Notes: generated by a model not told the origin, from the sequence alone. A stretch of 54,212 nucleotides of DNA from Butyrivibrio sp. WCD3002 (GCF_000424265.1 NZ_AUJO01000022.1:1-54212); one strand, 5' to 3'; shown: positions 37,517 to 46,605, counted from the stretch's first letter. Program-made: numbers and translations.

Positions 37517-38074
37517 TCAATCCTCCGCCTTGAGGCCTGATGACTTACCTGCAATCTTAGAATATGCTGCAAGAAGGATAGTTCCGAGGATTGCAATTAT
37601 TACGATGTTGCCGATAAATGCAAGGGCACCCTGTGCGAATACCTTGTTTGCAGGCTCTGCGTAAACGAGGATATCAAGAACAGGTGCAAGGCCGATCCAT
37701 GCTACTGCGTTTGCAACTACCTGAACTACGTTGAAGAGAATGATGTTCTTCTTTACATTGAAGCCGCCCTCTTCTACTGCAAACTTCTTAGCGAATAAGC
37801 CAACTGCAACGCCTACAACAGCCTCAGGGAATACCCAGCTCCACCAAACTGATCCATAGAAAAATGCATCGCCGAGAGCGTGTCCGAGAACGCCTGCAAC
37901 GCCGCCTACGATAGGTCCGAATACTGCTGCTATGAATGCAAGAACTGCCATTCTGGGCTGAAGTGCTGTGTTAGGAACAATAAAAAATGGAACCTGTACT
38001 GTCGTAAGAACGACAAACAATGCAGTTCCAATACCTAATGCTACAACTTCTCTGATACCAAACTTTAATTTCAT
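37517..38074 (-). CDS. ECF transporter substrate-binding (S) component, UPF0397 type
   Basis: The 185-residue membrane protein has about six helices and resembles the UPF0397/riboflavin-type S components: VALGIGTALFVVLTTVQVPFFIVPNTALQPRMAVLAFIAAVFGPIVGG and a conserved GHALGDAF motif. It would bind the vitamin or related ligand outside, and the fused ATPase and EcfT would drive uptake. The ligand is uncertain; NCBI-style names call this group riboflavin-type. The ATG at 38074 has GGAGG at eight bases; an ATG five codons earlier lies inside that site. Confidence 0.88.
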   Translation of the reverse strand: MKLKFGIREVVALGIGTALFVVLTTVQVPFFIVPNTALQPRMAVLAFIAAVFGPIVGGVAGVLGHALGDAFFYGSVWWSWVFPEAVVGVAVGLFAKKFAVEEGGFNVKKNIILFNVVQVVANAVAWIGLAPVLDILVYAEPANKVFAQGALAFIGNIVIIAILGTILLAAYSKIAGKSSGLKAED

Positions 38075-38124
38075 ACCAAATTCCTCCATGTGTAAGTAAA
38101 ATATTTTAGTTCCCCATTGAGGAT

Positions 38125-38153
38125 ATTATACACCTTAGCTTGGAAATATTGCA
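38125..38153 (-). promoter_or_regulatory. Probable ECF operon promoter
   Basis: TATAAT (minus strand, 38125-38130) is preceded by GGTG, giving the same GGTGTATAAT decamer as the rnf promoter. The -35 at 17 bases is TGCAAT, a weak match. No riboswitch fold was found in the roughly 45-base leader. Confidence 0.45.
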
Positions 38154-38220
38154 CTTCAATCTACATGTATTTCAAACATAAATAATCCACTCAACTGACG
38201 CTTTCGCTCGTTACAAAAAT

Positions 38221-38252
38221 ATCGCCCGGCTACGATGATATAGCCGGGCGAT
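38221..38252 (-). terminator. Terminator of the hsp20 gene
   Basis: A perfect 12-base inverted repeat, ATCGCCCGGCTA/TAGCCGGGCGAT (38221-38232 and 38241-38252), is followed on the minus strand by ATTTTTG. It lies about 80 bases past the hsp20 stop. Confidence 0.8.
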
Positions 38253-38332
38253 GTAAACGACTCGATTTATTTGTTGATTGTTAATTTGTTCTGGTGTTTA
38301 AATGTTTGGCATTTAATTTTGAGGGCTAAATG

Positions 38333-38782
38333 TTAGCCTTCTATCATTATAAGCTTCTTCTCAGGAACTTTAGGCTGTTCCTTCTTAGGAATCTCAAGAC
38401 TCAGAACGCCATGTCTGAATGAAGCCTTGATATCTTCCTCGGTAAGATTCTCACCAACGTAGAAGCTTCTCTGCATGGATCCGCTGTAACGTTCCTGTCT
38501 GATGAGTTTACCCTTGTGGTCCTTCTCATCCTTATCAAGTCCCTTAGCAGCGCTGACTGTGAGGTATCCCTTATCAAGCTCTAGTGAAATCTCTTCCTTC
38601 TTAAATCCCGGAAGGTCGATATCTACTTCATAGTGATCCTCGTTGTCATGTACATCTGTCTTCATAAGTCTGTCAGCATGTCTGCCGTACAGCTTCCTCT
38701 CGGTGTTATCAAAGTCATTAAACATCGGGAAATCAAACCAATTATCAAATAAGTTCTCTTCAAAAATACTAGGCATCAACAT
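38333..38782 (-). CDS. hsp20: Hsp20/alpha-crystallin small heat-shock protein
   Basis: The 149-residue protein has an N-terminal arm (FEENLFDNWFDFPMF) and an alpha-crystallin domain with VDIDLPGFKKEEISLELDKGYLTVSA and the conserved AsxGVL-type motif SFRHGVLSLEIPKKE, then a short tail with an I-x-I/V-like element. It is an ATP-independent holdase that keeps unfolding proteins soluble. The upstream region carries a CIRCE operator overlapping a sigma-A promoter, so HrcA should repress it. The mRNA leader is about 100 bases. Confidence 0.96.
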   Translation of the reverse strand: MLMPSIFEENLFDNWFDFPMFNDFDNTERKLYGRHADRLMKTDVHDNEDHYEVDIDLPGFKKEEISLELDKGYLTVSAAKGLDKDEKDHKGKLIRQERYSGSMQRSFYVGENLTEEDIKASFRHGVLSLEIPKKEQPKVPEKKLIMIEG

Positions 38783-38887
38783 AATAATTACCTCCTTATG
38801 ACTATATATTTTTGTATTTGAGCATCGGAACCGGAGTCATTACTTTGTTATTTGCTCCCTTTATTTCTGTTCCCTTGTTCTATAACT

Positions 38888-38916
38888 GTTATAACACTTG
38901 TTAGCACTCTTGTCAA
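38888..38916 (-). promoter_or_regulatory. Sigma-A promoter of hsp20
   Basis: On the minus strand TTGACA (38911-38916), 17 bases, then TATAAC (38888-38893). The -35 box lies inside the CIRCE element, so HrcA binding would block polymerase. Confidence 0.85.
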
Positions 38917-38927
38917 GTGAGTGCTAA
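38901..38927. promoter_or_regulatory. CIRCE operator (HrcA site)
   Basis: A perfect copy of the consensus inverted repeat TTAGCACTC-N9-GAGTGCTAA lies at 38901-38927. It is the HrcA binding site and covers the hsp20 -35 box. CIRCE usually controls groESL and the dnaK operon; control of hsp20 by it is less usual but known in some clostridia. Confidence 0.95.
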
Positions 38928-38941
38928 TTATTTTTATAAAA

Positions 38942-38970
38942 AATGCAGGCACACGAGAAATGCCTGCATT
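38942..38970 (-). terminator. Terminator of the YkgJ-type gene
   Basis: AATGCAGGCA (38942-38951) pairs with TGCCTGCATT (38961-38970); on the minus strand it is followed by TTTTTTATAAAAA. It lies 9 bases past the YkgJ-type stop and separates it from the hsp20 promoter. Confidence 0.85.
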
Positions 38971-38978
38971 TATGCGCT

Positions 38979-39623
38979 TTACTTCATACCGGATAGTCTC
39001 CCTTCAAATTGAGTATAGAAGCTCTCTTCCACATTGTAGGGCTTTATGAAAAACTCCTTAAGGATTTTCATGTTTATGGCCTTAAGCTCTGCCTCTGGCA
39101 TTTCCGGGGCTTTGTCAGAGATTTCTTTTAAAAAGTAGTGCCATTTATCAATGTATGCTTCGTAGCTTGATAGCTCGGGAGTGTCCAGCCATTTCTTGAT
39201 TTTTATCTTGGTCTGCCTCACCTTGTGACATTCATGAATTTGGAGGAAATATTTATGAGTATTATCTTCAAATATTCTGCCTAAGGGGAAGAGCCTGCAT
39301 ATACCGGGTCTGTGAGGATGAATACTGCATCTCCCCTCTCTGTTAAGGAAAGTGCACTTCTCGTCACCGTCCATCTTTAGGCATGGAAGAATGATTCCAT
39401 CAGCTACTCTAAGCTCCAGATTTTCAGAAAGCAGTTCTTCAAAGCTTTTGCCAAGGCCTTTTTCAAGCCTGTAAACATCATAAGGATCAAGAGTTATGGA
39501 ATCTCCCATACCACAGCAGCATGCATGACAGCCACTGCAATCATCTACTCCGAGCTTGGCCATATCACCAATATCGTATAGCTTACCGTCTGAAATTTTA
39601 TCTAAATCAACATCTCTAATCAT
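38979..39623 (-). CDS. YkgJ-family cysteine cluster protein
   Basis: The 214-residue protein contains the YkgJ/Fe-S oxidoreductase-like metal cluster motif DDCSGCHACCCGMGDSITLDPYDVYRL, then PCLKMDGDEKCTFLNREGRCSIHPHRPGICRLFP, with eight conserved cysteines that probably bind zinc or iron-sulphur. The biochemical role is not known. It lies 63 bases after the LMW-PTP gene on the same strand and probably depends on the same promoter, so the island junction upstream of the phosphatase could affect it. Confidence 0.85.
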   Translation of the reverse strand: MIRDVDLDKISDGKLYDIGDMAKLGVDDCSGCHACCCGMGDSITLDPYDVYRLEKGLGKSFEELLSENLELRVADGIILPCLKMDGDEKCTFLNREGRCSIHPHRPGICRLFPLGRIFEDNTHKYFLQIHECHKVRQTKIKIKKWLDTPELSSYEAYIDKWHYFLKEISDKAPEMPEAELKAINMKILKEFFIKPYNVEESFYTQFEGRLSGMK

Positions 39624-39686
39624 GTATTATTTACCTTTATCGTAATGCTTATTTTCCGAAATAATCAGCAAATGTTCTGCATCAAT

Positions 39687-40274
39687 TTATCCCCTTGGAA
39701 AATCATCATGGATCAGGCCTCTGTCATCACCATAATCATCAAAGTCATCTATATCCTCAGCATCGCCCATCTGCGCAGCGTATTTCGGGTCCATAAGAAT
39801 AGCCCTGAAAAGCCCATGGCATCCATCTGAACAGTCGCGCCAGGTATCATCGAAATTCCCGGTATACCATGGATCTGCTACATCTCCGCTTCTATCAGCA
39901 AATTCCAGCATCTTGTAAACCTTATTTTCAGGGTCTCCGTTAAAGAGCCTCTTAAGATCTCTTATGTTTGCACTGTCCATTCCGATTATGAAATCGAACT
40001 TCTCATAGTCGGTTCTCGATGTAAGTCTTGCTCTTTTTTCTGAAACTCCAAGCTCATTGTCCGGAGTTCCGATCCCGTACTCTCTAAGCTTTGCCCTCGC
40101 CGGCGGATAGACAGGACTTCCATGTCCGTTCCAAATCTCATCCGTATGAGTCGCAGATGACTCGATATGGAAAAACTCCTCCAAGTGCTGCTTATGTACA
40201 ATGTCTTTCATAATAAATTCCGCCATGGTTGATCGGCATATATTGCCGTGGCAAACAAATAAAATTCTTATCAT
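39687..40274 (-). CDS. Low-molecular-weight protein tyrosine phosphatase (interrupted and restored by island insertion)
   Basis: This 195-residue cytosolic enzyme shows the LMW-PTP P-loop CHGNICRS (Cys8, Arg14, Ser15) right after IRILFV, and the general-acid motif DPWYTG. It hydrolyses phosphotyrosine or phosphoarginine on proteins. It carries an unusual acidic C-terminal tail (DIDDFDDYGDDRG). Codons 8-10 (Cys-His-Gly) form the 10-bp core shared with 49818-49827, so the first ten or so codons, the start and the promoter region probably come from the inserted element. The ORF stays intact, hence the enzyme is likely functional. An AGAGG site lies about twelve bases before the ATG, longer than ideal. 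Confidence 0.9.
   Translation of the reverse strand: MIRILFVCHGNICRSTMAEFIMKDIVHKQHLEEFFHIESSATHTDEIWNGHGSPVYPPARAKLREYGIGTPDNELGVSEKRARLTSRTDYEKFDFIIGMDSANIRDLKRLFNGDPENKVYKMLEFADRSGDVADPWYTGNFDDTWRDCSDGCHGLFRAILMDPKYAAQMGDAEDIDDFDDYGDDRGLIHDDFPRG
40244..40253. other. Left attachment-site core of the Wadjet island
   Basis: TGCCGTGGCA (4-bp inverted half-sites TGCC/GGCA around GT) occurs here in LMW-PTP codons 8-10. The identical decamer is at 49818-49827 in the same frame position, 21 bases from an ATG. Together they delimit 9,574 bp. An integrase-type core with a short central overlap is the likely explanation. Confidence 0.75.
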
Positions 40275-40383
40275 CTTAGTAAAAAACCTCTATTTCTGCG
40301 TATCTACTGGCTTTAAGCCTATTTTTGTCCAACGTATTTTTCTCATTTTCGTGGCAATCCTTGGCAATATTTGGCATAGTTTG

Positions 40384-40412
40384 ACCGGCAAAAGGTGCAA
40401 GTGAAGGTGCAA
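40384..40412 (+). repeat. Arm-type direct repeats at the left island end
   Basis: Two AAGGTGCAA copies (40392-40400, 40404-40412), 12 bases apart, follow ACCGGCA. The same ACCGGCA plus double AAGGTGYAA arrangement is at 49935-49963, and a third pair is at 49735-49754. Paired short direct repeats near element ends are typical arm sites of tyrosine integrases. Confidence 0.7.
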
Positions 40413-40474
40413 TATAGATGGTCTTGAACCGACATAACTATTCTGTTGCAAAAGTCCTCATAAGTAAAGCAGCC

Positions 40475-41482
40475 CTATTTTTTCCTGCTTTGTATTTTTG
40501 CTTCTTTTGCAACATCTTTTATGCTCTTCATATACTCTTCTTCAACAGGCGAAAGGGTTGTCTCCTGGTATTTCCTGTATTCTTCCTTTGCTTTACTAAG
40601 AGCCTTTTCATGACTAACTTTCCCTGGTCCACTTAATAGTTTTCTATTTCCAGAAGTCAATATCGAATCAAGTTGATCAACATAATCACTCATGTACATA
40701 GGTTTATGCTCTATTGCATTAATCTCCGCCAAGTCAAAATAACCGGATACAAGATTATTTAAAATTTTTAGTTCATCCTCTTTCAGATAATTCTTTGCGA
40801 TTCCAATATCCTTAAGTGCGGGCAACTCACCCGCAAATGAAGTTAATCCCATAAATGGCTTTTCAGCATCTGCTCTTTCATAAATCACTTCAGCTGCTGT
40901 ATGACCATGTGCTGCATAGTGTAATTTATTCTGAACAATTTTGAAGAATTGGATTGACTCGTCACTTCTTGGATTGTAATCCACGCTGGTTGCATAAAGA
41001 TCTAGAACCTGCCTATAAAGAACTTTTTCCGATGATCGGATATCTCTGATTCTATCTAATAGTTCTTTCCAATAGTTTCCACCGCCATTACCTTTCAGGC
41101 GCTCATCATCCATAGCAAATCCTTTAATGATATACTCCTTCAGTACGGAATTTGCCCAAATTCGGAACTGTGTACCACGCTTAGATTTAACTCTATATCC
41201 AACAGAAATAATAACATCCAGATTAAAGTACTCTATGTTTCTTTCAACTTTTCTTCCACCTTCAATTTGAACTGTTGCAAAAAATGCAACAGTTGCCTCT
41301 CTAACCAACTCTTCCTCTTTAAAAATCTTATTTATATGTCTTGAGATTGTTGATTTATCTCTCTGAAACAATTCTGCCATTTGATCGATAGTAAGCCATA
41401 CTGTTTCATTTTGAAGATTTACATTAAGTTTCGTTAAGCCATCATCTGTTTGGTAGATGATAACTTCCCCATATTCATTCAT
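40475..41482 (-). CDS. RhuM-family protein
   Basis: The 335-residue protein begins with a winged-helix-like segment (LTIDQMAELFQRDKSTISRHINKIFKEEEL), then the family-typical EYFNLDVIISVGYRVKSKRGTQFRIWANSVLKEYIIKGF, and a C-terminal Fic/Doc-like region including HAAHGHTAAEVIYERAD-type residues. RhuM was named from a Salmonella pathogenicity island; biochemical function is unknown, and members are frequent in defence islands. It lies 52 bases downstream of jetC on the same strand, so it could be co-transcribed with the Wadjet genes. A GGAGG site precedes the ATG. Confidence 0.85.
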   Translation of the reverse strand: MNEYGEVIIYQTDDGLTKLNVNLQNETVWLTIDQMAELFQRDKSTISRHINKIFKEEELVREATVAFFATVQIEGGRKVERNIEYFNLDVIISVGYRVKSKRGTQFRIWANSVLKEYIIKGFAMDDERLKGNGGGNYWKELLDRIRDIRSSEKVLYRQVLDLYATSVDYNPRSDESIQFFKIVQNKLHYAAHGHTAAEVIYERADAEKPFMGLTSFAGELPALKDIGIAKNYLKEDELKILNNLVSGYFDLAEINAIEHKPMYMSDYVDQLDSILTSGNRKLLSGPGKVSHEKALSKAKEEYRKYQETTLSPVEEEYMKSIKDVAKEAKIQSRKK

Positions 41483-41534
41483 TATATGAATACCTCCAAC
41501 TAATATGTTTAGACAAATAAAAAAGTCTTTATCA

Positions 41535-44500
41535 TCAAAACAAACTCATCTGTCCGTTCATGATCTTATAGTAGCCATGCTCTATCCTCTCATTACCCTC
41601 ATGCGTCATTATTTCGAAGTTTGAAAGGTTTTGTGCCTTTATAACAAGCTTGATAACGCAATCAAAGCAGCCAACAACATCACTCTTATTTATATCTGAC
41701 AGGCAAATCAACTGTACATTGAAGTGCTTTGCTATATCAAACATCGGTTTCAAAAGATGCGCTGAAGTTATTTTTCCAAAAGGATTATCAAGGATCAACA
41801 CACTCCCCACGTTTTTGCTGACAAGCCCTGCTGATGACCTAGTATAATTCATGAGTGTCAGTACCACTGAGAAAAATACCACAAATTTCTCAGCCCCGGA
41901 ACTCTGTGTAAGTGTCTCCTCCCAACCCTTGTATACAGAGTTTGCACTGTTCATATCAATCTTGTAGACTCTGATTTTTATGGATTCCTGGCGTATATAT
42001 TTATGAAGAAGCCTTTCACTTGATACTATAGTTCTGGCGCGTTTCTGGATCTGCTTTTCTTCCGCACCGCTTCGAAGGAGCTCTTTTATCTCATTAGCCC
42101 CCTGCTCAATCTCAGTCTTTATCGAAACCTTTGATGCTTCCTCAGATATCTCTTTTTCCTCAGGAAGATCCATCTTTACCATCTGCGTCTGCGGCTTGCC
42201 CGCAAAAATATGAGCCTTTGAACTGGCTGCTATCATACGAAGGTCAAGATACATCCTCTTCCCCTGATTCATACACTGGTCTACGATATCATTAAAGTCG
42301 TTCTCAATTTCTCTTAGATCAGTCTCAATCCTGCTGTTAATCTTCTCTATGGAAGCTGTCATTGTACTGATGCTCTCACTGACCGTATAAAGCCGGTCTC
42401 CCTTCATCCCTGAATCATCAAGCATCTCACCGATGGCAGCAAGTTTATTCACTATTTCAGAAAGTGCTATGTCTTTAAACTCAGCTACTGTTGTTCTTAT
42501 GTTGCTCTTAAGCTTTTCTTTCTGATCCTGGAAGGTTTTCTCTACATGGATGAGATTTTCATGTAGAGACTCCCACTGAACATCCGGTCTTTCGGAAAGA
42601 GTAACTGTCTTTATTATGTTTCCAAACTGAATAGGCTTTAAGACGTCTCCTACTCGATCAAAGATTCTCTCCAATGAATGCTTTTCTTGCTCGAGTGAAT
42701 CTTTCCTTTCGTTTAACTGCTTTATCTCCTGTTTGGCGGCCTTTACTCTGGCTTTGAAATCCTCTCCTATCTCATTTTGTGGAAGAGCTACACCGTCAAA
42801 ATCTTCAAGTGCTTTCCCAGCTGCATCATATCTCTGCTTGGCAGATGCCTCTTTCACATTACATTCTCCAAATATGGACCTGGCATTCTCCATTTTCTCT
42901 GAAGCTGCTCTCACTGCATCCTTGGCATTCTTGAGGGCTTCAGATGAAAAATGGACCGCTTCATATTCGGCCTTTTCACACTCATAATCACCAAGTTCTT
43001 TTTCATATTCAGCTTTGTCCTGCTGCGATTTATTAAGGCAGACTCTGAGATTATCCAGACTTTCACTGAGACTCCCCAGAAGAGTCTGGTACTGAGAGTA
43101 GAGTTCTTCCAATGATCCTTCAACGATTTCTGCTTCCTTTGCACTACCCGTATTCTCTAAAACTGTGCGGACGCGATCCAAGTGATCAGCCTGCTGCTTA
43201 CGTTCATTTTCAAATGATGTCAGCTCATCCTGGCACTTAGCCACCGTATCACATACCTTTTTATATGAGCTTTCTGCATCTTTCAGGGCAACATATGCTT
43301 CCTGTGCTTTTGTATACCACTCATTTTCCTTGGCAAGCATTATACTGAGTTCAGCAAATGACTCAAGCCACACGGTAAGGTCATGCAAACGCTTTTCTTC
43401 ACGATTCAGATCATCCTTAAGGGCATCAATTTTTTCCTTTATCCTCCCCTGTTCTTCTTCCAGTTCTTTCCTTCGGCCCTCTAAAGAAAATATTTTCTCC
43501 TGTAGCTCGGCAATAGCTTTTTCCTGTAAAGAGCTCCAGTCCTCAGAATAATCAAACTTTTCTACGAGTTTCTTCTCTTCCTCACTGTCCCGCAGCCTTT
43601 CGTTAAGACGCTGCAACTTTTCCTCTTTGACTCTTATTTCATCTTCCAATCTGCCATAATAACCTGATCTGTCAGCAAAATATTCTTTGTCATAAGCAGC
43701 CAGGTGAGAAGCACTTTCCATGTTCCCTGACATAAGAGAATTCACCTGTTCCATAGTAAAAAGCGGAACAGAGGCAGGGAGCCACTCCACATTCCCCGCC
43801 GCCAGAAGTTTTTCCATATCTTTTTCATTATTGAAAAGAAGTGAAAATGCAAATTCCGGGTGTCGCTCCATAATATCCTTGGCTTTTTCCTGCGAAATGG
43901 CAACATTTTCTAAAAGACCTGTAATATATTCTTCACCGGTCTGACACCCCACTCCTGTGGACACCACATATTTCATGATATCCGGCAGAATATGAACATG
44001 ACCTTCTTTCGCTGCCGTAAGCCTTTCTTCCAAAGACTGCTTGTCCTGCCCATGCTTTCTGATCTTTGCGCCGGTCATTTCTATTTCTTCCTGCAGTACA
44101 CTTTTTAGACGACCGGAAAAAATAGTGCTATTTTCAAGGCTATATTTGCTGCAGATATGTATAAGTGAATCCAATAGTGTTCTGTATTCTGAAAGCGCAT
44201 CCTCAGCAACTTTCTTCTCTTCTGACAACCTGCCAAGTTTAAGCTTTACATCAGCCAGTTCATCAGGGATCTCATTTTTCCTGTCATCCATAGCATTTAT
44301 TTCATTTTGGATTTTTGCTATGGAGACGGCAGTTTGCTCACGATTAGCATCCTGCTTAATCCGCACATCTTCTATATCTTTTTCAGAGTAAAATCCGTCC
44401 AGCATTCTTACCGCTTCAATTTTTAATGCATTAACTTTGGCATCAGTATTATCTTTTGAAGCACTCAGATTGGCAGTAAACTGCGCATGTTTCTCCTTCG

Positions 44501-45914
44501 CATCACTCCATAGCTTTTCAGACTTTACCATTTCATCTTTATTATCATTGAGCTCAACATTTTTACTCTGAATCTGTTCATCCTTTTGGGCAATACTCTG
44601 TGACAGGTTTTCGCTTTCACTTTTGGCCTTCAACTGGCAAGAGTATTTCAGCTTTGCTACAGTTTCCGCATCCTTAGAATTGTTTTCTTTTTCCTCAATA
44701 AGTTTCTTATATGCCGTTATCTGGCTGTCAGCCTCTAAAATCTGCCTGTAAAGCCTTGCAGATTGCAGTATTTCTTCAGCATGCTTTTTTACTCTTGTTT
44801 CTTCCCTGGATTGATTGAGAGCTTCTTTTGCATCCGAAAGAGCATTAGCAGCTTCCTCATATTCACCACTGGCTTCGTAGTATTCTTTGGATTTTTCCTC
44901 ATGTTCTATATGTCTGATCTTGGAATCTACACTATGGATCTCCTTTGCAGTTCCATATATACTTTCATCTATGGTCCCGATTTTCCTGCCAATGGAAGCC
45001 TTAAAACCACAGACCTCACCTATACTATCCGATAATTTTTCCCCCGCATTATAAAGATTGTCGCTCACCTTACCAAGATCCGACAATTTTTCAATCAATC
45101 TTCTATTTGTATCTCTTTCCCTGATTACAGCTTCTTTTTCTGAGATTCTCTTTGCATAGTTGATAAGCATGGTTTCAAGAGAGGAATCCGTCCCGCTTGA
45201 AGCCACACTTTTCATTTTATTCTCGATTGCCGGAATAAAGAATTTGGCGATCAGTTTGTCAGATGTTTTTGCGTCATCAAAATACTGGTTCAGTCCACCT
45301 TCATCCTTGTTGAGAGCCTCTATTACCGTTTCCCACTCAGATCTGTAAATACCATATTCGGAAAGCTCTTTCGTCCATTTAGTACTTTCATCGGATGAAT
45401 AAACTTCCAGAATACCTCTGCTGGCCTTAGCCTTTTCCCTTACATAGGCAAAAGGTGCAGGTACATACTTCCCGTTCTCATTTTTGGAAAGCTCCAAAGC
45501 CGCTATACTGTAGGAAGAATAACTGTTTTCATAAACAGTCTTAAAGGTGTAGTACCTGATGCTATTTCCCCTCAGGCTCTCATCAGTGTTCTCGCTGGCA
45601 CTTCCGGCTATGGCAATACCTGTCAGAAGCTTGTCATCACTTCCGTCCAGATTCCATTCTATAAGTACAAAAGAATGATCTCCTGGGCGGCCAAAATAAT
45701 CCTCAATATGTCTTCCACCTGCCATTGCCCTGGGGTGCACAGGCTGCATCATAAGCTGTACCAGGACTGTCTTACCGCCACCATTATTCAGGTTAAACAG
45801 TGAATTAAGCGCCTCTCCCTTATCTGAGGAAAGATCATATAATTCATCAGGGATAAAACGGTTGCCATCATTATAGTTAAAGTTTACAATCCTTATCTTA
45901 TTTATCTGTGGCAT
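41535..45914 (-). CDS. jetC: Wadjet JetC: SMC/MukB-like ATPase
   Basis: This very large protein (about 1,459 residues) has a Walker A LFNLNNGGGKTV near residues 40-50. Long coiled coils with a hinge follow over about 260-1,170. At the C-terminus are an ABC signature-like SSGAEKFVVFFSVV and the Walker B VLILDNPFGKI, in which Asn follows the Asp where most SMC proteins have Glu. JetC is the motor that extrudes DNA loops in the Wadjet complex, which detects and destroys circular plasmids. The start at 45914 (MPQINKI) has GAGGGGG seven bases upstream and overlaps the jetB end by 17 bases. An upstream ATG at 45938 has no such site. Confidence 0.92.
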   Translation of the reverse strand: MPQINKIRIVNFNYNDGNRFIPDELYDLSSDKGEALNSLFNLNNGGGKTVLVQLMMQPVHPRAMAGGRHIEDYFGRPGDHSFVLIEWNLDGSDDKLLTGIAIAGSASENTDESLRGNSIRYYTFKTVYENSYSSYSIAALELSKNENGKYVPAPFAYVREKAKASRGILEVYSSDESTKWTKELSEYGIYRSEWETVIEALNKDEGGLNQYFDDAKTSDKLIAKFFIPAIENKMKSVASSGTDSSLETMLINYAKRISEKEAVIRERDTNRRLIEKLSDLGKVSDNLYNAGEKLSDSIGEVCGFKASIGRKIGTIDESIYGTAKEIHSVDSKIRHIEHEEKSKEYYEASGEYEEAANALSDAKEALNQSREETRVKKHAEEILQSARLYRQILEADSQITAYKKLIEEKENNSKDAETVAKLKYSCQLKAKSESENLSQSIAQKDEQIQSKNVELNDNKDEMVKSEKLWSDAKEKHAQFTANLSASKDNTDAKVNALKIEAVRMLDGFYSEKDIEDVRIKQDANREQTAVSIAKIQNEINAMDDRKNEIPDELADVKLKLGRLSEEKKVAEDALSEYRTLLDSLIHICSKYSLENSTIFSGRLKSVLQEEIEMTGAKIRKHGQDKQSLEERLTAAKEGHVHILPDIMKYVVSTGVGCQTGEEYITGLLENVAISQEKAKDIMERHPEFAFSLLFNNEKDMEKLLAAGNVEWLPASVPLFTMEQVNSLMSGNMESASHLAAYDKEYFADRSGYYGRLEDEIRVKEEKLQRLNERLRDSEEEKKLVEKFDYSEDWSSLQEKAIAELQEKIFSLEGRRKELEEEQGRIKEKIDALKDDLNREEKRLHDLTVWLESFAELSIMLAKENEWYTKAQEAYVALKDAESSYKKVCDTVAKCQDELTSFENERKQQADHLDRVRTVLENTGSAKEAEIVEGSLEELYSQYQTLLGSLSESLDNLRVCLNKSQQDKAEYEKELGDYECEKAEYEAVHFSSEALKNAKDAVRAASEKMENARSIFGECNVKEASAKQRYDAAGKALEDFDGVALPQNEIGEDFKARVKAAKQEIKQLNERKDSLEQEKHSLERIFDRVGDVLKPIQFGNIIKTVTLSERPDVQWESLHENLIHVEKTFQDQKEKLKSNIRTTVAEFKDIALSEIVNKLAAIGEMLDDSGMKGDRLYTVSESISTMTASIEKINSRIETDLREIENDFNDIVDQCMNQGKRMYLDLRMIAASSKAHIFAGKPQTQMVKMDLPEEKEISEEASKVSIKTEIEQGANEIKELLRSGAEEKQIQKRARTIVSSERLLHKYIRQESIKIRVYKIDMNSANSVYKGWEETLTQSSGAEKFVVFFSVVLTLMNYTRSSAGLVSKNVGSVLILDNPFGKITSAHLLKPMFDIAKHFNVQLICLSDINKSDVVGCFDCVIKLVIKAQNLSNFEIMTHEGNERIEHGYYKIMNGQMSLF

Positions 45915-46605
45915 GTGAATCCCCCTCAATCCATGCATTTATTACCCGAACACGCTCTTTTTGAAGTACATATGGCATAAGATCCTTTGTTTTCCTTGTT
46001 GGAGCCACTCTTCCATCATCGCCCTCTACAAAAAGATCATCTGCCCGAAGCTTAAGAATGATTTTATTTACAACACCATAACGGTCATCTACTCTTCTGC
46101 TTGTCGGATCCCCTTCCTTTTTACCGAGCCAGTCCTCAGCCAGCATGTAAAAGCTCTCACTGAAGTCTTCTGCCTTATCCTCACCATCTACGCCCTTCTG
46201 AGTTACGCTAAGACAGTGATCGGTAAACTCCTTTATAAGCTCTTCTTTTGTGATGAAGTCTCTGACAAGTGCCTCTGAGCCCTCACCCTTGAAGAATATA
46301 TACAAAATGTAAATAGCAAGATAATTTAGCAGATACAGGTCCCTCGTCCTTACATCATTGCCTGCCTTGATATCAGACCTGTAATCAATATTGTTTTTAA
46401 GAAACAGATCATTGTCCTGGGTTGGGACCATATATATTCTGTTCTGTGCAGGCATTATTTCAAATCCAAGTTCTGCACCCATCTGATCGAGTTCATCCCT
46501 TGCTTCCGGATCCTCTACAAAGCTCCATAATACGCTGTTTTCATCGCGGTCAATCCAGCCTTTTTTCATAAGCTCATGATAAAGCTTAAGCGCATTTTTA
46601 TTCAT
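45898..46605 (-). CDS. jetB: Wadjet JetB: small kite-like subunit
   Basis: The 235-residue protein is mixed alpha/beta with winged-helix-like ends ([21 protein letters not shown] at the start, [31 protein letters not shown] near the end). I recall this as the DUF6063 pattern assigned to JetB. In Wadjet, JetB corresponds to the MukE/kite partner of the kleisin JetA. It overlaps jetA by ATGA and jetC by 17 bases, giving tight coupling of the JetABC complex. GAGGT precedes the ATG. Confidence 0.85.
   Translation of the reverse strand: MNKNALKLYHELMKKGWIDRDENSVLWSFVEDPEARDELDQMGAELGFEIMPAQNRIYMVPTQDNDLFLKNNIDYRSDIKAGNDVRTRDLYLLNYLAIYILYIFFKGEGSEALVRDFITKEELIKEFTDHCLSVTQKGVDGEDKAEDFSESFYMLAEDWLGKKEGDPTSRRVDDRYGVVNKIILKLRADDLFVEGDDGRVAPTRKTKDLMPYVLQKERVRVINAWIEGDSHATDK

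Noticed and set aside
35797..37596. ECF ATPase start at 37596
   Set aside because: That start overlaps the S-component gene by 80 bases and adds non-ABC sequence. A TTG at 37512 has a well-placed GGAGG and gives a typical ABC N-terminus.
38075..38220. Possible FMN or other riboswitch ahead of the ECF S component
   Set aside because: Only about 45 bases separate the probable promoter from the ATG, and no conserved aptamer sequence was found.
40254..40475. tRNA gene as the island attachment site
   Set aside because: No tRNA-like cloverleaf or T-arm sequence is visible at either junction; the shared core lies in phosphatase codons instead.
42733..45348. Several plus-strand reading frames inside jetC
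   Set aside because: They are shadows of the long coiled-coil coding region, without ribosome sites or recognisable domains.
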